DNA of 64,000 nt from Euzebya rosea (GTDB lineage: Bacteria > Actinomycetota > Nitriliruptoria > Euzebyales > Euzebyaceae): contig NZ_PGDQ01000005.1 of the NCBI RefSeq assembly GCF_003073135.1, positions 372,001 through 436,000 of the forward strand, given 5' to 3'. The translations under genes were made by a program, and so were the position numbers. The first letter of the stretch is position 1; each line of letters begins with the position of its first letter. The notes under the pieces were generated by a model. The model worked only from the letters and a program-made list of their open reading frames with translations. It was not told the DNA's origin and did not search any database. Below are positions 59,010 to 64,000 of this stretch, piece after piece.

Positions 59010-59615
59010 ATGAGCAGTTCTCGGCATCCGGTTCGGGCGGGGATCGCGGGGGTGATGGCCGTCGTGGCGGTTGCGTGCGGATTTCGACCGTCGCTTGCGG
59101 AGATGGCGGCAGGCACGTGGTCGTGCCGCGCTGAAGAGGTGGACGAGCACCAGGGTGACGTGGCCGAGCTCGACTCCCTTCCTGCGCCGTTCGACGGGGC
59201 CTTCGAACTCGATGGCACGATCGACTCGTTCCCCCATCTTGCCCATCCCGACGAGGTCGTGTCCCACTCCCTGGATGTCGTGGAGGCCACGGTTGCGGTG
59301 CATCCCGAGGGGTTCTTCCGGGCCCGTGGCGGCCCCTTGACCGACGGGCAACTCTTCGAGGGTGAGTGGCAGGACAACGGTGACGTGACGGTCGTCGTCG
59401 TGCGCGAGGAGGGCCGGGAGTCCCTGGACTACTACGGGTTCGAGGGCTCGATGGGAGAGGCGGTGGGGAGGCTGTTCATCGAGGACACCGAGAGCGTGCA
59501 TGACGTCGAACTGACTTGGGAAGAGGGGCGGCGGGTCACGATGAGCCTCACCGAACGATTCGAGTCGAACCTCATCACGTGCGTGAAGTTCAGCGACGTC
59601 CCGCAGCCGGTGTAG
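59010..59615 (+). CDS. Hypothetical lipoprotein upstream of ECF sigma/kinase
   Basis: A 201-aa exported protein. The signal (10-26) with lipobox-like VAVAC suggests lipidation at about Cys24. The mature part is acidic and beta-rich, with Cys near residues 40 and 192. The ATG at 59010 has GAGGGAG 6 bases before it; ATG 59007 is the alternative. No family recognised. It is 16 bp before the sigma factor gene and likely in the same operon, where it could be a target or sensor. Confidence 0.7.
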   Translation: MSSSRHPVRAGIAGVMAVVAVACGFRPSLAEMAAGTWSCRAEEVDEHQGDVAELDSLPAPFDGAFELDGTIDSFPHLAHPDEVVSHSLDVVEATVAVHPEGFFRARGGPLTDGQLFEGEWQDNGDVTVVVVREEGRESLDYYGFEGSMGEAVGRLFIEDTESVHDVELTWEEGRRVTMSLTERFESNLITCVKFSDVPQPV

Positions 59616-59631
59616 TGGGACTCGACCGGTC

Positions 59632-60198
59632 ATGATCCGCGGCGGCGCACCACGCGACGGCTTCGACCTGCGGGCGGAGCTCGAGCGGGTCGCCGTCCTT
59701 GCTGCCGCCGGCGACCGTGCGGCGCTCGATCGGACTCTCGAACTCATCGACCGGCTCGGCCTCGTTCGCACTGCCGTGCGGCGTGTCGTCGTCAATGCCG
59801 AGATGGTGGAGGATGTCTGTCAGGACGTCGTGGTGGTCGTGGCGGAACGGGTCGGGTCGTGGGACGGTCGGAGCCGGTTCTCCACCTGGCTGTACACAGT
59901 CGCCCGCAACCGGGCGATCGACGCCCTCCGACGCCAGCGACCCACCGAGGAGATCCCTGAGCGTCTCGCCGCCGACCAGCGGCGAGTGTCGTCGATGATC
60001 GCGGAACGCCGTGATGTCCAAGCGATGCTCGACGACCTGCCCGAGCGCTACCGGCGCCCGGTGATCATGCGCGATGTCGACCAGTTGGACTACGACGAGA
60101 TCGCTGCGCTGCTCGACCTCAAGCCTGCAACGGTGCGGACGCGTGTGTCCCGCGGTCGGGACATGATCGGTCGTCGACTCGAGGAGTCTGCGCAGTGA
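59632..60198 (+). CDS. ECF-type sigma factor
   Basis: A 188-aa sigma-70 family factor. Region 2 has VEDVCQDVVVVVAERVGSWD and SRFSTWLYTVARNRAIDALR; region 4 has LPERYRRPVIMRDVDQLDYD and the helix-turn-helix LLDLKPATVRTRVSRGR. No anti-sigma gene is present. A Ser/Thr kinase gene overlaps its end by 4 bp, pointing to control by phosphorylation instead. Its target promoters are unknown. Confidence 0.88.
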   Translation: MIRGGAPRDGFDLRAELERVAVLAAAGDRAALDRTLELIDRLGLVRTAVRRVVVNAEMVEDVCQDVVVVVAERVGSWDGRSRFSTWLYTVARNRAIDALRRQRPTEEIPERLAADQRRVSSMIAERRDVQAMLDDLPERYRRPVIMRDVDQLDYDEIAALLDLKPATVRTRVSRGRDMIGRRLEESAQ

Positions 60199-61916
60199 CC
60201 ACCAGACTGCTGGGCCGGTACCGGCTGGACGGTGTGCTCGGCTCGGGGGCTTTCGCGACGGTTCACCGCGGCTTCGACGAGCAGCTCGACGATCCGGTTG
60301 CGGTCAAGATCCTGGCCGAGAACCGTGCCGCCGACCCCGATATGCGCGACCGGTTCGTGGCCGAGGGGCAGGTGCTGCGCCGGATCGGCTCACCTCATGT
60401 CGTTCGGGCCCATGACCTGGCAGAGGGCGACGACGGACGGCCATTCCTGGTCCTCGAGCTGTGCGACCGAGGAACGGTCCGCGAACGCGTTGACGAGCTG
60501 TGGCAGGAGGGTTGGACGGCTGGCGCGGCCGACGTCACGGCGGTAGCCAGACCGCTCGCCGCGGCCATCGGGGCGATGTCGACTGCCGGGGTGGTGCACC
60601 GGGACCTGACGCCCTCGAACCTGTTGCTGACCACCGCACCACCCGCGGTGCCGGTGGATCCGGATTCGCTCGTGGTCGGACCGGGGGAGCGGCTGGCCGT
60701 CACCGACCTCGGGTTCTGCAAGGACTTGGCCCGGTCGACCGGGATCACGGCCGCGGGTGGCACCGACGGTTTCCAGCCTCCAGAGCAACGGCGCGTCGGC
60801 GGGCTCGTGGACGTGCGATCGGATCTGTGGGCGGCCTCAGCGGTCCTGACCTGGCTGATCAGCGGGGCGGCCCCCGTGGACCAGGACCGCGCCCGACAGG
60901 ATCTCCTCGCACGTGGCGTCCCGGCGGACGTCGTACGGGCCATCACAGCCGGGCTGGCCGAGGACCCCGATTCCAGACCACCCGACCCCGACGCCTGGCT
61001 GGCCCCCATCGTCGGGGCCTGCCGGACGTGGGCCGGCCCCTCGGTCGCCCCGACGCCGGTTCTGCCCAGAAGGGGCAGGCGGCGTGGATTCGCTGTTGGC
61101 GCCGCCGTGGCGGCGGTCCTTGTGCTGTTTGCCGTGCTCAGCCTGGGTGGTGGCGACGACGAACCCGAGGACGGCCTCCTCGGCGACGGCCCGATCGACC
61201 TCAACCGGCAACCGGCATCGGTCGCGCCGGTCACGGACGTCACGCCGACCCCGACCCCGACGGCAACGCCTACTCCCGACCCCGAGAAGGTCGCACTCGA
61301 GTACGGTCCGGCGTTGGTGCGTACGTGGACATTCGAGCTCGACAGCACCCACGGCTGGTTGTACGAGGTGGAGGTCGTCGCCGACGTCGCCGTTGCCGTC
61401 GGGTCGTACTTCGAGGAGGACTGGCCACCGCCCAACACCGCCGTCCGTACTGCGATCCGCGGTGGCGTGTCGGTGGAGGTCACGGATGTCACCCCCGGTG
61501 GACGGGAGGCGCCGAGTCTGGTGGGCATCACGCGGCGCGTCGGCTGGTTCGATGACGACCTGCCCGGGTTCAACACCGGACAGTGCCAAGGATATGAGAT
61601 CGCCGATCATGCCCCGCCCATCGCGATGCACTGCCACACCGACGACGTCGAATCTTCCATCCAGGGACAGTGGCAGTCCTTCACGATCGAGGGAGGTACC
61701 CCCACCGGCGTGGATGCGGTGGTGGAGGCCTATGCCGATCATCCCATCGACTTCGTCTTCTTCGGGTACGACCTGGCGTTCGGATCGGCGTGCCGGGTGC
61801 TCCTCCTCGCCGATGGGTCCATCGTGCAGGACACCGTCGGCAGCACCGAACGGCGTCCCTGCCTGATCAGCGGGCCGAACACCCACACCTACCCCCCGGG
61901 TCCCCCGGGGAGCTGA
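60195..61916 (+). CDS. Transmembrane Ser/Thr protein kinase with extracytoplasmic domain
   Basis: A 573-aa receptor-like kinase. The kinase domain (10-270) has G-loop GVLGSGAFATVH, ATP-binding Lys38 (VAVKIL), catalytic HRDLTPSN (Asp137, Asn142) and metal-binding Asp171 in DLG. The catalytic-loop Lys is Thr, and DFG is DLG. One membrane segment (about 297-315) leads to a Thr/Pro linker and an external domain of about 220 residues with four Cys. It lacks PASTA repeats. A 7-bp stem (61894-61910) at the gene's end may terminate the operon. Confidence 0.87.
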   Translation: MTTRLLGRYRLDGVLGSGAFATVHRGFDEQLDDPVAVKILAENRAADPDMRDRFVAEGQVLRRIGSPHVVRAHDLAEGDDGRPFLVLELCDRGTVRERVDELWQEGWTAGAADVTAVARPLAAAIGAMSTAGVVHRDLTPSNLLLTTAPPAVPVDPDSLVVGPGERLAVTDLGFCKDLARSTGITAAGGTDGFQPPEQRRVGGLVDVRSDLWAASAVLTWLISGAAPVDQDRARQDLLARGVPADVVRAITAGLAEDPDSRPPDPDAWLAPIVGACRTWAGPSVAPTPVLPRRGRRRGFAVGAAVAAVLVLFAVLSLGGGDDEPEDGLLGDGPIDLNRQPASVAPVTDVTPTPTPTATPTPDPEKVALEYGPALVRTWTFELDSTHGWLYEVEVVADVAVAVGSYFEEDWPPPNTAVRTAIRGGVSVEVTDVTPGGREAPSLVGITRRVGWFDDDLPGFNTGQCQGYEIADHAPPIAMHCHTDDVESSIQGQWQSFTIEGGTPTGVDAVVEAYADHPIDFVFFGYDLAFGSACRVLLLADGSIVQDTVGSTERRPCLISGPNTHTYPPGPPGS

Positions 61917-62038
61917 CCGGCGACATCAGTCAGGACGGCGGACACAGATCCCCGCTTCCACTGAATGGCTGGACGTGCTGACCCGAGCGCCCGCCGTTGC
62001 CATCGCGCTGAATGACTCGGCACGACAGCGCGGGACTA

Positions 62039-64000
62039 CTACATCCCAGGGGCGCCATGGGCCCGATCGGGTGCCCGTGGATCCCGGTGAACCGCCGTGA
62101 CCGGACGGGGCGCGAGCGTTCTGGCGCGGTGGAGTGCCGCGGCGGCGAGCGCGTGGTCGGGCAGGGATGGCCTCGTGGTCCCGAGGGGAGTGTCGGCGCG
62201 GATGTGGTGGCGGTCGCGGTAGGCGGCGATGGTGACCAGTGCCCTCGTCCAGGCGCGACGCCGGTCGCGGTCGGGCGGGGGCGGGCCGAGACTGACGATC
62301 CACGGCTGCCGGTCGGCGATGGCGGTACGGACCAGTTCCTTGGCCCGCATCAGGATCAGTGCCCGGCGGGTGTCCAGCGCCGCGACCATGGTCGGGTCCA
62401 TGGGCCCGGTGGCTTCGGGGAGGAACCCGGCGACGAGCTTGGGCGTGCCTGTCGGGCCGACCGATCGGAGGTGGGACAGGACCCGGTGCCGCAGCACTGC
62501 GGCCGGGTCCCGCGCACCACTCAGCCCAGCCCGGGCGAGAAGGTCAGGCAGGACCTGTTCGGGGGTCCGGCCGTGTGCGTCGGCCATCCGGAGTGCGGCG
62601 GCGAGCGGGCCGAACGCGAGTGACCGGACAACACGCCGGGCGAGGGGGTCGGGAAGGTTCGTCTCCAGCAGCCGTGTCCAGCGGTGGTGCTGGGCGGCGG
62701 CCGCGATGGTCTCGTATTCCGCGGCGAGCGTGGCGACGGAGCCCGCGCGGTCCTGGGCTTGGCGGATCCGGGCGTGGGCGGACTCCTCTGCCCCGGTCCG
62801 GGCGAGGACCGCAACGAGGACATCCGTTGCGGTCCTCCGGTGTCGGCTGTGGGGTTCCGCGTCGGGGGTGTCGGTACAGACATGGGCGGTGTTGACGTGC
62901 CGGCCCCTGCTCATGGCGACGTAGAGCTGTTCGCGGGTGAGGGAGTCGGTGACGATGGTGTGGGCGGTGTCGACCGTCGAGCCCTGCGCGCGGTGGGTGG
63001 TGGTCGCGTAGCCGAGGTCGACGTGCTCGGCGACGTAGTCGGCGGGGAGCGTGACTCTCGGCCCGCCGCCGGGCGCGGTAGCGGTGAGGCTGCCGTCGTC
63101 GTGGGTGGCGGTCACCGTCCAGTGATCGCCGTTGCGGATCCACCGTCGGCCGGCCCGCAGTCGCCGGTCGTTGCGGCGGGTGACGATCCGGTCGCCAGTC
63201 GAGGCGCGCGTGCCATCGCGCAGTGGCACTTCGCGTAGGGGGGTGACGTGGCCGGTGGCGATCAGGTCGGTCCGCGCCCGGCCGTTGAGGTCGGTCACGA
63301 GCTGACGGGTCGGGGCGATGAGCAGGCTGTGCCGGCCGTTCCGCGTGTCGGCGTGCCAGGCGGTGTAGGCGGTGTCGACCATCGTCTCGGTCGGCCCGTC
63401 ATGGACCCGACCGTTCGCTGCATAGGTGTGCAGGCAGGCGCTGTCGCCGCGACGCAGCTGCAGCGAGGCGTCGGCTTCCCAGGGGGTGGTGAACCGTCGG
63501 ACCTCGGTGAGGGTGGGGTGGTCGGGCCGGTCGGTGGCGAGGAGGCTGAACGCGCCGCCGGCCTGGACGGCGGCGAGCTGGGCTGGGTCACCGACGAGCA
63601 GGACCTTCGCGTCGACGGTGGCCGCGTGTGTGGCGAGCGCATCGATGGTGTGGGTGCCGGCGAGGGTGGCCTCGTCGATGATGACCAGCTGCCCGGGCCC
63701 ATGTGTGGCGCGTCCGTTCCGGTGGTCGTGGAGCCACTTGGCGGTGTTCTCCGTTGGGATGCCGAGCTCGTCGGCGAGCACCCGTGCGGCTGCCGCGGAG
63801 GGTGCGAGTCCGACCACGCTGCCCGGGCCGAAGCTGGTTTCCCACACCCTGCGGAGGGCGGCCAGCGTGGTGGTCTTGCCGGTGCCCGCCGGCCCGACGA
63901 GCAGGTCCACCCTCCGGCCGGACCGGGCGATCGTAACAACTGCGTCGGCCTGGTCGTTCCCGGGTGTGTGGCCGTGCCGGTAGGGGAGTTGCACGACCGT
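62039..64000 (-). CDS. MobF/TraA-type conjugative relaxase-helicase, 5' end beyond window
   Basis: The helicase part of a TrwC/TraA-like protein; 653 codons are visible and the frame is still open at base 64000, so the N-terminal relaxase domain should lie outside. The RecD-like helicase has Walker A GPAGTGKTTT, motif II VIIDEATLAG, motif III LLVGDPAQLAAVQAGG, then YATTTHRAQGSTVDTAH and LYVAMSRGR. The C-terminal 250 residues are Arg/Ala-rich and helical. Such proteins nick and unwind DNA for conjugation. It reads towards the kinase operon and indicates that the metal genes are on an integrative conjugative element or similar. Confidence 0.9.
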   Translation of the reverse strand, partial: TVVQLPYRHGHTPGNDQADAVVTIARSGRRVDLLVGPAGTGKTTTLAALRRVWETSFGPGSVVGLAPSAAAARVLADELGIPTENTAKWLHDHRNGRATHGPGQLVIIDEATLAGTHTIDALATHAATVDAKVLLVGDPAQLAAVQAGGAFSLLATDRPDHPTLTEVRRFTTPWEADASLQLRRGDSACLHTYAANGRVHDGPTETMVDTAYTAWHADTRNGRHSLLIAPTRQLVTDLNGRARTDLIATGHVTPLREVPLRDGTRASTGDRIVTRRNDRRLRAGRRWIRNGDHWTVTATHDDGSLTATAPGGGPRVTLPADYVAEHVDLGYATTTHRAQGSTVDTAHTIVTDSLTREQLYVAMSRGRHVNTAHVCTDTPDAEPHSRHRRTATDVLVAVLARTGAEESAHARIRQAQDRAGSVATLAAEYETIAAAAQHHRWTRLLETNLPDPLARRVVRSLAFGPLAAALRMADAHGRTPEQVLPDLLARAGLSGARDPAAVLRHRVLSHLRSVGPTGTPKLVAGFLPEATGPMDPTMVAALDTRRALILMRAKELVRTAIADRQPWIVSLGPPPPDRDRRRAWTRALVTIAAYRDRHHIRADTPLGTTRPSLPDHALAAAALHRARTLAPRPVTAVHRDPRAPDRAHGAPGM

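Overview
The window is high-GC DNA with dense gene packing and many 1-4 base start/stop overlaps. It looks like an actinobacterium. GlgM, CsoR (Cys36/His61/Cys65/Glu81) and CmtR (Cys58/Cys62/Cys103) all match the mycobacterial forms closely as I remember them. A protein carrying cell-wall-binding-repeat-2 domains and several Tat or lipoprotein signals point towards a deep-branching, possibly marine, lineage such as Nitriliruptoria/Euzebya. That last placement is inference only.

Positions 1-31.4 kb are ordinary chromosome: NadR (cut by the window edge), the rRNA methyltransferase RlmG, an XRE-cupin regulator divergent from an aminotransferase, YchJ and GNAT proteins, a five-gene peptide-type ABC importer (5.1-10.9 kb), the GTPase EngB, a secreted alpha/beta hydrolase, a DUF445 protein, a HAD phosphatase, a thioesterase, the glycogen synthase GlgM, a MarR/MFS pair and a LysM lytic transglycosylase. 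A membrane histidine kinase sits between two paralogous receiver-EAL proteins (20.4-24.9 kb). A LacI-led sugar importer plus GH1 beta-glucosidase locus (25.1-31.3 kb) closes the segment.

At 31,510-31,551 lies the 3' half of a tRNA-Pro(GGG) gene, broken exactly at the anticodon loop, with its terminator still downstream. Everything to its right looks like an integrated mobile element, and the last gene in the window is a MobF/TraA-type relaxase-helicase that runs off the edge. The tRNA orientation predicts an intact tRNA-Pro(GGG) beyond the right edge.

The element cargo is metal handling. It has CsoR, a DUF305 membrane protein, a haem lipoprotein and two cupredoxin lipoproteins, two CPH-type (CopB-like) copper ATPases with His-rich N-termini, thioredoxin-like partners, a CopC-CopD fusion heading a coupled seven-gene envelope operon with two M23 peptidases, and a CmtR/ZIP divergon. 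Three 17-bp ATAC-N9-GTAT palindromes overlap the promoters of the DUF305 gene, the cytochrome gene and the second ATPase gene, and form a probable CsoR regulon. Between these lie less understood modules: a methyltransferase operon with a tandem-duplicated Cys-rich domain protein (41.8-44.1 kb), a SARP-type ATPase regulator, and a lipoprotein / ECF sigma / atypical Ser-Thr kinase operon (59.0-61.9 kb). Decayed pieces (a CopB tail fused by deletion to a small membrane gene, and an HMA fragment) show past rearrangement.
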